Shown: positions 16,604-24,446 of the stretch, in pieces
How the letters are laid out: every line of letters begins with the position of its first letter
Position numbering within the stretch: position 1 is the stretch's first letter
NCBI GenBank assembly: GCA_947063485.1
Contig: CAMSSU010000001.1
Span: 1 to 64,000, forward strand
Direction of reading: 5' to 3'
DNA from: an uncultured Clostridia bacterium
Lineage (GTDB): Bacteria > Bacillota > Clostridia > Christensenellales > Christensenellaceae
Length of the DNA: 64,000 bases
Notes under the pieces: generated by a model
What the model saw: the letters and a program-made list of their open reading frames with translations, nothing else
The model's database searches: none
Told to the model about the DNA's origin: nothing
Translations under genes and position numbers: made by a program

Positions 16604-16694
16604 TTTCCCCAAAGCGCCGGAAAACGCGCAGGCAGCGGTTTGCATTCGCGGGAGCCGTGTGCTATACTGCTCAAAAAGAAAGGGAGAAAAGCAA

Positions 16695-17564
16695 ATGGAA
16701 TCGGCAGCTCTGATTGTGGAAGGCGGCGGGATGCGCGGCGTATATGCCGCGGGCGTGATGGATTTTTTCCTGGATAAAAAGCTCTGCTTTGCAGCGGCCT
16801 ATGGCGTATCGGCCGGGGCGGGGCATCTTTGCAGCTATCTTTCCGGCCAGAGGGGGCGCGCCGTGGCCATCAACCTGGATTATCTGGGCGATAAGCGCTA
16901 TTGCAGCCTCCATAGCCTGATTAGAACGGGAGACCTGTTCGGCGCGGATATGCTCTATGATATCATCCCCAACCAGCTGAATTTATACGACTACGCCGCC
17001 TTTGCCGCAAACCCCACGCGCTTTTTCGCCGCCGTTACCAACTGCCGGACGGGCCAGGCCGAATACCTGCCCATTTTGGATATGAAGCGGGATATCATCA
17101 AAGTGCAGGCTAGCAGTTCTCTGCCCATGTTGGCGCGGATGGTGGAAATCGATGGGCAAAAATACCTGGACGGCGGCATGGCGGATAGCATTCCCCTGCA
17201 AAAATCCATGGCAGACGGCAACCGCAAAAACGTCCTCATCCTAACCCAGCACGACGGCTATGCCAAAGGGCCCAACCGGGCCATGGGGCTGATTGCCATG
17301 AAATACCGCAAATACCCTGGCCTGGTGGAGGCGACGCGCACCCGGCATATCCGCTATAACCAGGCGCTGGAGCTGGCCAGGCAGGAGAAGGAGAAGGGCA
17401 ACGCCTTTCTCATCCAGCCGAGGCACCCCGTGCAGATTGGCCGGGTGGAGAAAAACCGCCAAAAACTCTGGGCGCTTTATGAGGAGGGCTATGCCGATGC
17501 CCAGCGCTGCTGGCCCGAGCTTCAGGCTTTTCTGCAAAAGGCGGCGAAAGAGAGCGGGAAGTAG
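16695..17564 (+). CDS. patatin-like phospholipase family protein
   Basis: A 289-residue alpha/beta hydrolase of the patatin family (YjjU-like), expected to cleave acyl esters with a Ser-Asp dyad. The oxyanion loop GGGMRG lies at about residues 10-15, the nucleophile elbow GVSAG at about 36-40, and the DGG motif within KYLDGGMADSIP at about 156-167. There is no signal peptide, so it is probably cytosolic or membrane-associated. The ATG at 16695 follows GGGAGAAAA. The gene is monocistronic between two terminators. Confidence 0.9.
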   Translation: MESAALIVEGGGMRGVYAAGVMDFFLDKKLCFAAAYGVSAGAGHLCSYLSGQRGRAVAINLDYLGDKRYCSLHSLIRTGDLFGADMLYDIIPNQLNLYDYAAFAANPTRFFAAVTNCRTGQAEYLPILDMKRDIIKVQASSSLPMLARMVEIDGQKYLDGGMADSIPLQKSMADGNRKNVLILTQHDGYAKGPNRAMGLIAMKYRKYPGLVEATRTRHIRYNQALELARQEKEKGNAFLIQPRHPVQIGRVEKNRQKLWALYEEGYADAQRCWPELQAFLQKAAKESGK

Positions 17565-17585
17565 CAACCCGGGCGTGGGAAGATG

Positions 17586-17619
17586 AAAAAAAGGAACTGC
17601 CAGGATGCAGTTCCTTTTT
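17586..17619. terminator. bidirectional terminator between patatin and XRE genes
   Basis: AAGGAACTGC / GCAGTTCCTT stem with a 6-nt loop, A run before and T run after. It serves both convergent genes. Confidence 0.9.
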
Positions 17620-17630
17620 CTTTGCCCGCG

Positions 17631-18032
17631 CTATTTTTCCCCGTTCTGCCTTGTTCTGAGTAAGTGGAGAGCGAGACTGCTCATGCCGATGCCCAGCAGA
17701 GCCGCGGATTGGGCGGCGTCTGCCTGCCCGAGAATGGACGTAACCACGACGCAAATGCCCATCGCCAGGCCGACACCGGGCAAAGCAATGCCGAGCAGTT
17801 CCTCCGCCCGGGTGCGCCGCCCTTTTGCCGGGGCATTGCACAGCTCCTGAACCGTCGTCCCAAGGGTTTCCGCCAGCTTGGGGAGAGAATCGATATCCGG
17901 GCGGGATAACCCCCGCTCCCATTTGGAGACGGCTTTATCCGTCACATTCATCTTCTCTGCCAAATCGCTCTGCGTCATGCCCAGCGCCGTCCGCAAACCG
18001 CGGATGCGCTCTCCCATATGCCTGATTGCCAT
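17631..18032 (-). CDS. XRE family helix-turn-helix regulator with C-terminal membrane segments
   Basis: A 133-residue protein. Residues 5-65 form a Cro/C1-type HTH (IRGLRTALGMTQSDLAEKMNVTDKAVSKWERG), the SinR-like form common in Bacillota. After a basic linker, residues about 78-125 hold two hydrophobic stretches, suggesting a membrane-tethered regulator. Start supported by GGAGGG 6 nt upstream. It is monocistronic and its target is unknown. Confidence 0.85.
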   Translation of the reverse strand: MAIRHMGERIRGLRTALGMTQSDLAEKMNVTDKAVSKWERGLSRPDIDSLPKLAETLGTTVQELCNAPAKGRRTRAEELLGIALPGVGLAMGICVVVTSILGQADAAQSAALLGIGMSSLALHLLRTRQNGEK

Positions 18033-18143
18033 AATGCTCCCTCCTTGCTGCCCTTATCTTACGCTTTCCCTTTTGCAAACGCAACCGACGGCCAGTTTCC
18101 ACGGGTAAACCACTGGTTGAGCGGCAGGCCGATGCTGGCCATC

Positions 18144-18185
18144 AAAAAAATGCGGCGCCAGCCGGAAAACTTGCGCCGCATTTTT
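18144..18185. terminator. terminator of the feo operon
   Basis: TGCGGCGC (18151-18158) / GCGCCGCA (18173-18180) with flanking A and T runs. On the minus strand it ends the feo transcript. Confidence 0.8.
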
Positions 18186-18188
18186 GCT

Positions 18189-18359
18189 CTATTTTTCCTC
18201 GGGATTTTTGCCTTTGCGCCGTTTTTTGCACTGGGCAGAGAAAACGCAGGCCGAGCAGTCTCCGCCGCAGGAGCTTAGGCCATGTTTTCTGACAAAGCGC
18301 CAGGCGAAAAAGCAGGCGGCGGCCAGCGCGGCGATGAGCAGATAATCCCAGATATTCAT
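18189..18359 (-). CDS. FeoB-associated Cys-rich membrane protein
   Basis: A 56-residue protein with a short N-terminus, one membrane helix (about residues 5-20) and a Cys-rich tail: CGGDCSAC at 31-38 and a further Cys at 44, followed by a Lys-rich end. This matches the small FeoB-associated family found behind feoB in many Bacillota. It starts 19 bp after the feoB stop and is the last gene of the operon. A FeoC-like or metal-binding accessory role is inferred from position. Confidence 0.85.
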   Translation of the reverse strand: MNIWDYLLIAALAAACFFAWRFVRKHGLSSCGGDCSACVFSAQCKKRRKGKNPEEK

Positions 18360-18378
18360 GCAAAATCCTTTCGCTGGG

Positions 18379-20385
18379 CTAAAATCCCAGAATGAGCCCG
18401 ATGGTATAGACCAAAAACGCCGCCAGCCATGCCACCGCGCACTGGGTTATTACGACGCCCAGCGTGGAGCTGCGCTTGCCCAGCTCCTGATTCATGGCGC
18501 CGACTGCCGCAACGCAGGGCGTATAGAGCAGCGTGAAAACCAGGAAAGAGAGGGCCGAGAGCGGGGAGAACATGCCGGATAGAACCGCGGGCAGCGTCTC
18601 CAGCGAGGAACCCGTGAGGATGGAGAGCGTGCTGACCACGGCCTCTTTGGCGGAAAAACCGGTGATCAGCGCGCTGGCCGCCCGCCAGTCTGCAAAGCCC
18701 AGCGGAGCGAAAATGGGCGCGATGAGCTTGCCGATGCTGCCCAGCATGGAGACTTCGCTATCCTGCACATAGTTGAAGCGGAAATCGAAGCTCTGCAAAA
18801 CCCAGATGATGACCGTTGCCAGCAGGATGACGGTGAACGCCTTTTTGAGGAAATCCTTGGCCTTTTCCCACATATGCAGGGTAACGCTTTTGGCCGAAGG
18901 CAGGCGGTAGGAGGGCAGCTCCATGACGAAGGGAACTGGGTTGCCCCGGAATTTGGTCCCTTTTAAAATGAGCGCGGCTATGATGCCGGCCAGAATGCCG
19001 AATATGTAAAGGCCGATGGTAACCAGCGCGGCATAGCCCGGGAAGAAGGCGGCGGAAAACATGGCATAGATGGGCAGCTTGGCACTGCACGACATGAAGG
19101 GAACCAGCAGGATGGTCATCTTGCGATCCCGATCCGAGGAGAGCGTGCGCGTGGATAAAATCGCCGGGACAGAGCAGCCAAAGCCCACCAGCATGGGGAC
19201 GAAACTGCGCCCGGAAAGCCCCAGGCGGCGCAGGGGTTTATCCATGATAAAGGCGATGCGCGCCATATAGCCGCTGTCTTCCAAAAGCGAGAGCAGGAAA
19301 AACAGAATAATGATGACGGGCAAAAACGAGAGCACGCTGCCCACGCCCGCGCAGAGGCCGTCGATGAGCAGAGACTGCAAAATGGGGTTGATCTCGGCAT
19401 AGATGAGCAGGCTCTCAAAGCCGTCGATGGCCAGCTGAACGCCCTCTGCCAGCAAATCCTGGAAGAAAATGCCAATGGGGCCAAACGTGATCCAAAATAC
19501 GCCGAACATGATGGCGACGAAGATGGGAAGCGCCCAGATGCGGTGCGTCAGCAGGCTGTCGATTTTGAGCGAGCGCAGCTGCTCCCGGCTCTGCTGGGCT
19601 TTCACCACAGTTTTCTCGCAGAGCTCCTCGATATAGGAATAGCGCATATCTGCCAGAGCGGCCAAGCGGTCTGTGCCCAGATCGCTCTCCATCTCCCGGA
19701 CGATATGATCCACAATATCCAGCTCGTTTTCGTTGATGTTGAGGGCGGCTATGGTCGGCTCGTCGCCCTCGACCAGCTTGGTCGCCGCAAAGCGCACGGG
19801 AATTTTGCTGGCCTCGGCGTGATCTTCGATGAGATGGCAGAGCGCGTGAATGGCCTTATGCACCGGCCCGGAGCAGAAGTCCAGCCGCCGGGGCAGCCGC
19901 TTTTTCTCGCCCGCGGCAATGGCCGCAGAGACGAGATCTTCGATGCCCTCGTTTTTGCTGGCCGAGATGGGAACGCACGGGATGCCAAGCTCGGCCGAAA
20001 ATTTGCCGAGATCGATGCTGCCGTGATTGGCGCGGACTTCGTCCATCATATTCAGCGCCAGCACCATGGGAATATTCAGCTCCAGAAGCTGGAGCGTCAG
20101 GTAGAGATTGCGCTCGATATTCGTCGCGTCGATGATATTGATGATGGCATCCGGGTGCTCGTGCAGCAGAAAATCCCGGGTAACGACTTCCTCCGAAGTA
20201 TAGGGGGAGAGCGAATAGATGCCGGGCAGGTCCACCACGATCATCTCCGGGTGCTTTTTGACGATGCCCTCTTTGCGCTCGACGGTAACTCCCGGGAAGT
20301 TGCCCACATGCTGGTTGCTGCCCGTCAGCTGGTTAAACAGGGTGGTCTTGCCGCAGTTCTGGTTGCCGGCGAGTGCGAAGATCAT
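18379..20385 (-). CDS. feoB: ferrous iron transport protein B
   Basis: A 668-residue Fe(II) importer of the inner membrane. The N-terminal G domain has G1 GNQNCGKTT near residue 7, G3 DLPG near 53 and G4 NMMD near 112. A helical GDI-like spacer follows (about 170-270). The C-terminal part contains many membrane helices with the Gate motifs, including FVPMLVGFGCSVPAI near 390-405. Length is near the family norm. Start overlaps the feoA stop by 4 bp, so the two are coupled. Confidence 0.96.
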   Translation of the reverse strand: MIFALAGNQNCGKTTLFNQLTGSNQHVGNFPGVTVERKEGIVKKHPEMIVVDLPGIYSLSPYTSEEVVTRDFLLHEHPDAIINIIDATNIERNLYLTLQLLELNIPMVLALNMMDEVRANHGSIDLGKFSAELGIPCVPISASKNEGIEDLVSAAIAAGEKKRLPRRLDFCSGPVHKAIHALCHLIEDHAEASKIPVRFAATKLVEGDEPTIAALNINENELDIVDHIVREMESDLGTDRLAALADMRYSYIEELCEKTVVKAQQSREQLRSLKIDSLLTHRIWALPIFVAIMFGVFWITFGPIGIFFQDLLAEGVQLAIDGFESLLIYAEINPILQSLLIDGLCAGVGSVLSFLPVIIILFFLLSLLEDSGYMARIAFIMDKPLRRLGLSGRSFVPMLVGFGCSVPAILSTRTLSSDRDRKMTILLVPFMSCSAKLPIYAMFSAAFFPGYAALVTIGLYIFGILAGIIAALILKGTKFRGNPVPFVMELPSYRLPSAKSVTLHMWEKAKDFLKKAFTVILLATVIIWVLQSFDFRFNYVQDSEVSMLGSIGKLIAPIFAPLGFADWRAASALITGFSAKEAVVSTLSILTGSSLETLPAVLSGMFSPLSALSFLVFTLLYTPCVAAVGAMNQELGKRSSTLGVVITQCAVAWLAAFLVYTIGLILGF

Positions 20386-20642
20386 GCGCGGCCTCCCTTC
20401 TGCTGGGCGGGCGCGCTCTGCACATCCGCGATTTGGATGCGCTGGGCGTCTTCCTTGCGCAGCGTCAGCTCATAGCCGCGCAGGTGAATTTCGATGGGGT
20501 CTCCCAGCGGCGCCATTTTGCGCACGAAAACCTTGGTGCCCGGCGTGAGCCCCATATCCAAAAATCTGCGCCGCAATGCGCCTTCTCCGCCCACGACGGT
20601 GATGGTGCCGCTCTGGCCGATTTGCAGATCGTCGAGTGTCAT
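20382..20642 (-). CDS. feoA: ferrous iron transport protein A
   Basis: An 86-residue SH3-like cytosolic protein that supports FeoB. The family pattern is seen as FLDMGLTPGTKVFVRKMAPLGDP at about residues 28-50 and IEIHLRGYELTLRKEDA at 51-67. GGAGGAGG lies 6 nt upstream of the ATG. First gene of a feoA-feoB-Cys-rich protein operon, with a strong promoter and two dyads upstream that suggest iron-responsive control. Confidence 0.95.
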   Translation of the reverse strand: MTLDDLQIGQSGTITVVGGEGALRRRFLDMGLTPGTKVFVRKMAPLGDPIEIHLRGYELTLRKEDAQRIQIADVQSAPAQQKGGRA

Positions 20643-20661
20643 ACGATGCCTCCTCCAAAGT

Positions 20662-20677
20662 GTTAGCCGAGGCTAAC
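20662..20677 (-). promoter_or_regulatory. DtxR/IdeR-type operator-like palindrome in the feoA leader
   Basis: A perfect 16-bp palindrome GTTAGCC-GA-GGCTAAC stands 19 bp before feoA. It resembles the TTAGG-type dyads bound by DtxR-family iron regulators. It lies about 36-50 nt downstream of the predicted transcription start. Confidence 0.6.
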
Positions 20678-20686
20678 TTCTGTGCC

Positions 20687-20719
20687 GATAAACGGGCAAG
20701 AATTTCTTGCCCGTTTATC
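20687..20719. repeat. 33-bp perfect palindrome in the feoA leader
   Basis: Arms of 16 bp (20687-20702 and 20704-20719) with a single central base. It directly follows the -10 element, so it would form a hairpin at the very 5' end of the feo mRNA. No T run follows on either strand, so it is not a normal terminator. Confidence 0.85.
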
Positions 20720-20748
20720 AGTTTACACGCTGGCTCCGGCGCTGTCAA
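20720..20748 (-). promoter_or_regulatory. promoter of the feo operon
   Basis: On the minus strand, TTGACA (complement of 20743-20748), a 17-bp spacer and TAAACT (complement of 20720-20725). Confidence 0.8.
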
Positions 20749-20766
20749 GGAGAAGCATGGCGGATT

Positions 20767-22176
20767 TTAACTATTTTTATTGCTCATGCGGCAGCGCACG
20801 AGCAGCCGCTTTAAGGCGGCGCCGTTGAAGGGGATGAGCGGATACAGATAGCTCTTGCCCGAGACGGTCCTGTTGGTCGCCAGCAGCAGCACGATGATGA
20901 GGACGCCCAGGATCATGCCCCATAGATTGAAGAGCCAGATGAGCACCAGCAGCATGATGCGGCAGAGGTTGAACGCATAGCCAAGCTCATAGCTGGGCTG
21001 GGCGAAGTTGCCCACGGCCACCAGGCCCATATACATGATGACTTCTGGCACGAACCAGTGCGCCTGCACGGCGAAATCGCCCAAAATCAGCGCGCCGATG
21101 ACGCTGAAGGAGTTGGAGAGCGAGTTTGGCGTGTTCAGCGAGGCCAGCTTGAGCCCGGAGAGCGCAAACTCGAAAAAGAGCAGCTGGGCGATGATGGGCA
21201 CCGAGTTGGGCGTCTCGATCTGCACGAAGGCCAGCCAATCCGGCACCCACGCGGGGTTTTTGACCAGCAGATACCAGATGGGCGTCAGGAAAATCGTCAT
21301 GAAAAAGACGAAGGAGCGCACGAAGCGCAGATACGTCCCGACCACAGGCGGGAAGCAGTAGTCGTTGCTGTCCTGCATGAAATCGAAAAAGGAGGCGGGC
21401 AGAATCATGACGGAGGAGGTGTTGTCGATAATGACGACGATGCTCCCCTCGGCAATGCTGGCGGCGGCCGCATCCGGCCGCTCGGTATAGCGCACTTTGG
21501 GAAACGGGTTATACCAGCCTTTGTCCATCAGCGCCTCGTTCAGGCTCTCCTGCGCCATAGTCAGGGAATTGACGTTTAGATGATCGATTTTATCCTGCAG
21601 TTTTTTGAGGAAATCCTGGTCCACCTTTTCATTCAGATAGGCCAGCACGACGTTGGTCTTGGAGCGGGAGCCGACCATGTGCTTTTCCATGACGAGATCT
21701 TCCGTCCGCATGCGGCGGCGGATGAGCGCGGTGTTGTGCACCAAAATTTCGCTGAAACCGTCGTGGGAGCCGCGCAGCACTTTCTCATCCTCCGGCTCCT
21801 CGATACCCCGGCTGGGGTAGGCCCAGGCGTCCATCAGAATCGCCTCGGGGAAGAGGTCGATAAACAGCACGATAGAGCCCGTCAGAAGCTGGCGGGAGAT
21901 GTCGTCAAAATTGCCCGAGACGCTGGCCTCGGTATAGGTGATATATTTTTCCAGAAACTGGCTGGGCGTGATATCCTGCGGAATATCGCTGTTGGTCTCG
22001 TAGAGCATAAACCGGGTAACCTTCTCCAAAATGTCGTCTTTGGCAAACCCGTTTATCATATAAAGATAGGACGTATGTCCATGGACGTCCAGCCGGCGCT
22101 TGATGATATCGAAACTTTTTTCCGTGCGCATCCGGTCGTCGAAAGATGCGATCTGCTCTTGCCACTTTGTCTGCAT
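20767..22176 (-). CDS. GerA family spore germination protein, SpoVAF-like
   Basis: A 469-residue spore inner-membrane protein. The N-terminal soluble GerA domain spans about residues 1-245. About five hydrophobic segments follow, from about 250 to 440, including the PASFFDFMQDSNDYCFPP...RFVR stretch typical of the family. Overall pattern (DVHGHTSYLYMINGF, then IFLTPIWYLL) is closer to SpoVAF than to nutrient-receptor A subunits, but this is judged by eye. ATG at 22176 is chosen because GGAGG is 7 nt upstream. No gerB/gerC partners or spoVA genes are adjacent. A candidate sigma-G promoter precedes it. Confidence 0.85.
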   Translation of the reverse strand: MQTKWQEQIASFDDRMRTEKSFDIIKRRLDVHGHTSYLYMINGFAKDDILEKVTRFMLYETNSDIPQDITPSQFLEKYITYTEASVSGNFDDISRQLLTGSIVLFIDLFPEAILMDAWAYPSRGIEEPEDEKVLRGSHDGFSEILVHNTALIRRRMRTEDLVMEKHMVGSRSKTNVVLAYLNEKVDQDFLKKLQDKIDHLNVNSLTMAQESLNEALMDKGWYNPFPKVRYTERPDAAAASIAEGSIVVIIDNTSSVMILPASFFDFMQDSNDYCFPPVVGTYLRFVRSFVFFMTIFLTPIWYLLVKNPAWVPDWLAFVQIETPNSVPIIAQLLFFEFALSGLKLASLNTPNSLSNSFSVIGALILGDFAVQAHWFVPEVIMYMGLVAVGNFAQPSYELGYAFNLCRIMLLVLIWLFNLWGMILGVLIIVLLLATNRTVSGKSYLYPLIPFNGAALKRLLVRCRMSNKNS

Positions 22177-22196
22177 AAAAAACCTCCGTTCCCTCT

Positions 22197-22226
22197 TAAA
22201 ATGCGCGAAATCGGCTCTGCTATGCG
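22197..22226 (-). promoter_or_regulatory. candidate sigma-G (forespore) promoter for the GerA-family gene
   Basis: On the minus strand, CGCATA (complement of 22221-22226), a 17-bp spacer and CATTTTA (complement of 22197-22203). The sigma-G consensus in Bacillus is near TGAATA, 17-18 bp, CATACTA. It ends 20 bp before the start codon. Confidence 0.4.
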
Positions 22227-22285
22227 TATGAAAACCAAAAAACCGGGAAAAATAGGAAAACAAACCAAGCAAAAGGAGACTTTTT

Positions 22286-22822
22286 ATGGAACTGAAAGAT
22301 TCAAAGACACTGGAAAACCTGTATGCGGCCTTTGCCGGGGAGACGCAGGCCTGGGGCAAATACGGCTTTTTTGAGGCGCAGGCCAAAAAAGACGGCTACC
22401 AGCAGATCGCCTCTATCTTCCATGAGACGGCCAAAAATGAGGGCGCCCATGCGAAAATCTGGTTCAAATACATCATGGGCGGCATCGGCACGACCGAGCA
22501 GAACCTGAAGGATTCCGCCGAGACCGAGAATTACGAGTGGACGGAGATGTACCGCCAGTTCGCAGAGCAGGCAAAAGAGGAGGGCTTTGACGAGATTGCC
22601 CACAAATTTACGATGGTGGCCGAGATCGAGAAATCCCACGAAGAGCGCTATAAAAAGCTGCACGAGAATATCAAAGAGGGCAAAGTTTTCTCCAGAAACG
22701 AAGGCGCAGTATGGGTCTGCAAAAACTGCGGCTATATCCATACAGGCGAGACGCCCCCGGAAGTCTGCCCGGTATGCTCGCATGCAAAGGCGTATTTCGA
22801 GATCGAGGCAAAGAACTATTAA
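22286..22822 (+). CDS. rbr: rubrerythrin
   Basis: A 178-residue non-haem iron peroxidase that reduces hydrogen peroxide and protects anaerobes from oxygen. Residues about 1-140 form the ferritin-like diiron four-helix bundle, with metal-ligand glutamates in [11 protein letters not shown] and [11 protein letters not shown] and in the second pair of helices. Residues about 145-178 form the rubredoxin domain with CKNCGY and CPVC. Strong AAGGAGA ribosome binding site. Monocistronic, followed by a strong terminator. Confidence 0.96.
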   Translation: MELKDSKTLENLYAAFAGETQAWGKYGFFEAQAKKDGYQQIASIFHETAKNEGAHAKIWFKYIMGGIGTTEQNLKDSAETENYEWTEMYRQFAEQAKEEGFDEIAHKFTMVAEIEKSHEERYKKLHENIKEGKVFSRNEGAVWVCKNCGYIHTGETPPEVCPVCSHAKAYFEIEAKNY

Positions 22823-22840
22823 AACAGCAGATTGGCACCA

Positions 22841-22876
22841 AGAATCCGGCAAAATTTTGCCGGGTTCTTTTTTTTT
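22841..22876 (+). terminator. terminator after rubrerythrin
   Basis: Near-perfect 14-bp inverted repeat around AAAATTTT (AGAATCCGG / CCGGGTTCT outer arms), followed by a run of Ts. Confidence 0.9.
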
Positions 22877-22932
22877 GAAAACTTTTATGTTAAACTGAAG
22901 GGGAGATTTGAAAACCAAACAGGAGGATTACT

Positions 22933-24162
22933 ATGGCAAAAAAAGAACTCGTTCTCATTGGAGCCGGCAAAATCGGCCGGGGCTATATCGCCGATCTGTT
23001 TAGCGACGCGGGATATAAGCTGACTTTCCTGGAATATTCCGAAGCGCTGGTGCAAAAACTGCGCGCGCAGGGCTACTATACTGTTTTCCGCAGCCACAGC
23101 GATAAGCCCGGCTATGATAAGTCGGTCATCCGGGGCTATGACGCTTTCTGCACCCAGACGGAATACGAGCAGTGCCTGAACGCCATCGCAAATACCAACT
23201 ACGTCAGCATTCACGTCTTCCCGGGGGCATGCGAATCCATCGGGCATATGCTGGGCGATGCCGTCAAGCTGCGCTATCAAAACGGCAATACCGAGCCGCT
23301 GGATCTGCTGTTCTGCGTCAACTTCGTCTACCCCGGCGATATCTTCAAAAAGTATATGCTGGAGCGGCTGAATGAAGCAGAGGCCGCCTTTATGCAGGAG
23401 CATGTGGGCTTTGTGGAATCCCTGGTCTACCGCCTGGGGGCAGACCCGATGCCCGATATGCGCGCGGAAGACGAGCTCTCCATCCTCTCGGGCGACAACG
23501 ACTATCTGCCCGTGGGCGACGAATGGAAGGGCACGATTCCGGAGGGCGTCAAGCTGCCTGTGCGCGATCATATGCCGGCGCGGCTGGTGTATAAAATCTG
23601 GGCGGGCAACACGAGCCATCTGGCCAACGCTTCTTTCGGCCAGAGAAAGGGCTATCAGTGGGCTTGGCAGAGCCAGAACGATCCGTATGTGAGAAAATGC
23701 GCGGCGTTCTGCGCCAGAGAGGCCAGCTGGGGCATCGCGACGGAGTTTGGCATGGAGGAGACGAATCTGCGCGAGCATCCAGAGGAGCGCTTCGATCCCG
23801 CTTCCGTCAACCCGGATGTGGAAGATCCGCTGACGCGCATCGCCCAGGACCCCAAGCGCAAGCTCGCCAGAAACGACCGCTTGGTCGGCCCGGCGCTTCT
23901 GTGCCTCAAGCATGGAAGAATCCCCTACTACCTGGCCCGCAGCGCGGCTATGATGTTCTATTTTGAGAGCCCGAAGGATGCGGCGGCGGTGGAGGTTCAG
24001 GAATATCTGAAGGAAAACGGCATCGAGAAGGCAATCGAGAAATATTGCCAGCTGGATCGCTCCAAAAAGGAAGAGGAGATGCTCTTCCAGCTCATCCTGG
24101 CACAGTATTTCGATGTGAACGAGGGCGACTGCTTCGATATGCCTTACTACAAGAAAATATAA
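22933..24162 (+). CDS. MtlD-like polyol-phosphate dehydrogenase paralogue 1
   Basis: A 409-residue member of the mannitol-1-phosphate 5-dehydrogenase / long-chain polyol dehydrogenase superfamily. The Rossmann loop GAGKIGRG is at residues 10-17. An acidic residue ends beta-strand 2 (FLEYS), as expected for NAD binding. The family catalytic signature K-x4-N-x2-H is present as KIWAGNTSH near residue 225. The motif DRLVGPALLCLKHGRIPYYLA is near 316-336. It is the first of five tandem paralogues, lies behind an AGGAGG site and has its own terminator. The real substrate is unknown; no transporter or kinase is adjacent. Confidence 0.85.
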   Translation: MAKKELVLIGAGKIGRGYIADLFSDAGYKLTFLEYSEALVQKLRAQGYYTVFRSHSDKPGYDKSVIRGYDAFCTQTEYEQCLNAIANTNYVSIHVFPGACESIGHMLGDAVKLRYQNGNTEPLDLLFCVNFVYPGDIFKKYMLERLNEAEAAFMQEHVGFVESLVYRLGADPMPDMRAEDELSILSGDNDYLPVGDEWKGTIPEGVKLPVRDHMPARLVYKIWAGNTSHLANASFGQRKGYQWAWQSQNDPYVRKCAAFCAREASWGIATEFGMEETNLREHPEERFDPASVNPDVEDPLTRIAQDPKRKLARNDRLVGPALLCLKHGRIPYYLARSAAMMFYFESPKDAAAVEVQEYLKENGIEKAIEKYCQLDRSKKEEEMLFQLILAQYFDVNEGDCFDMPYYKKI

Positions 24163-24172
24163 CTTAGGCAAG

Positions 24173-24205
24173 ATGGCACCCGGCTCTTAAGCGGGTGCCA
24201 TTTTT
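24173..24205 (+). terminator. terminator after paralogue 1
   Basis: ATGGCACCCG / CGGGTGCCAT perfect 10-bp stem followed by T5. Confidence 0.92.
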
Positions 24206-24327
24206 CGAGCAGCCGGGGGCACACCCTTGCTGATTGAAGCGCGGCAAAGCCGCGGCCTGCCGCGTGAAATGACGGGGCAAGCCCCGTATTGAGCAGCATG
24301 AAAAACGGTCCCCTGGGGCCGTTTTTT
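24206..24327 (+). other. intergenic segment with three hairpins between paralogues 1 and 2
   Basis: Two compact hairpins, CGCGGC-AAA-GCCGCG (24240-24254) and ACGGGGC-AA-GCCCCGT (24272-24287), are followed by a terminator-like stem, AAAAACGG / CCGTTTTT (24301-24327) with a T6 tail. It could be a small RNA with its own terminator, or decayed sequence. No promoter is clear and no reading frame stands out. Confidence 0.4.
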
Positions 24328-24381
24328 ATTGGCCCGCCCGGGAGCGGCAAATCAGTAAAAAAATATCGTAGGGCAATGCTC

Positions 24382-24410
24382 TATACAGGGCCGGGCGGTT
24401 GTTATATAAT
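24382..24410 (+). promoter_or_regulatory. promoter for paralogue 2
   Basis: TATAAT at 24405-24410 with TATACA (24382-24387) 17 bp upstream, 37 bp before the start codon. Confidence 0.6.
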
Positions 24411-24446
24411 AAGAAAGAGATTTGAATTTCATAGGAGGATGAAACA

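Noticed and set aside
20687..20719. Terminator of the GerA-family gene
   Set aside because: The palindrome has no T tail on the minus strand and lies downstream of the feo promoter, so it belongs to the feo leader.
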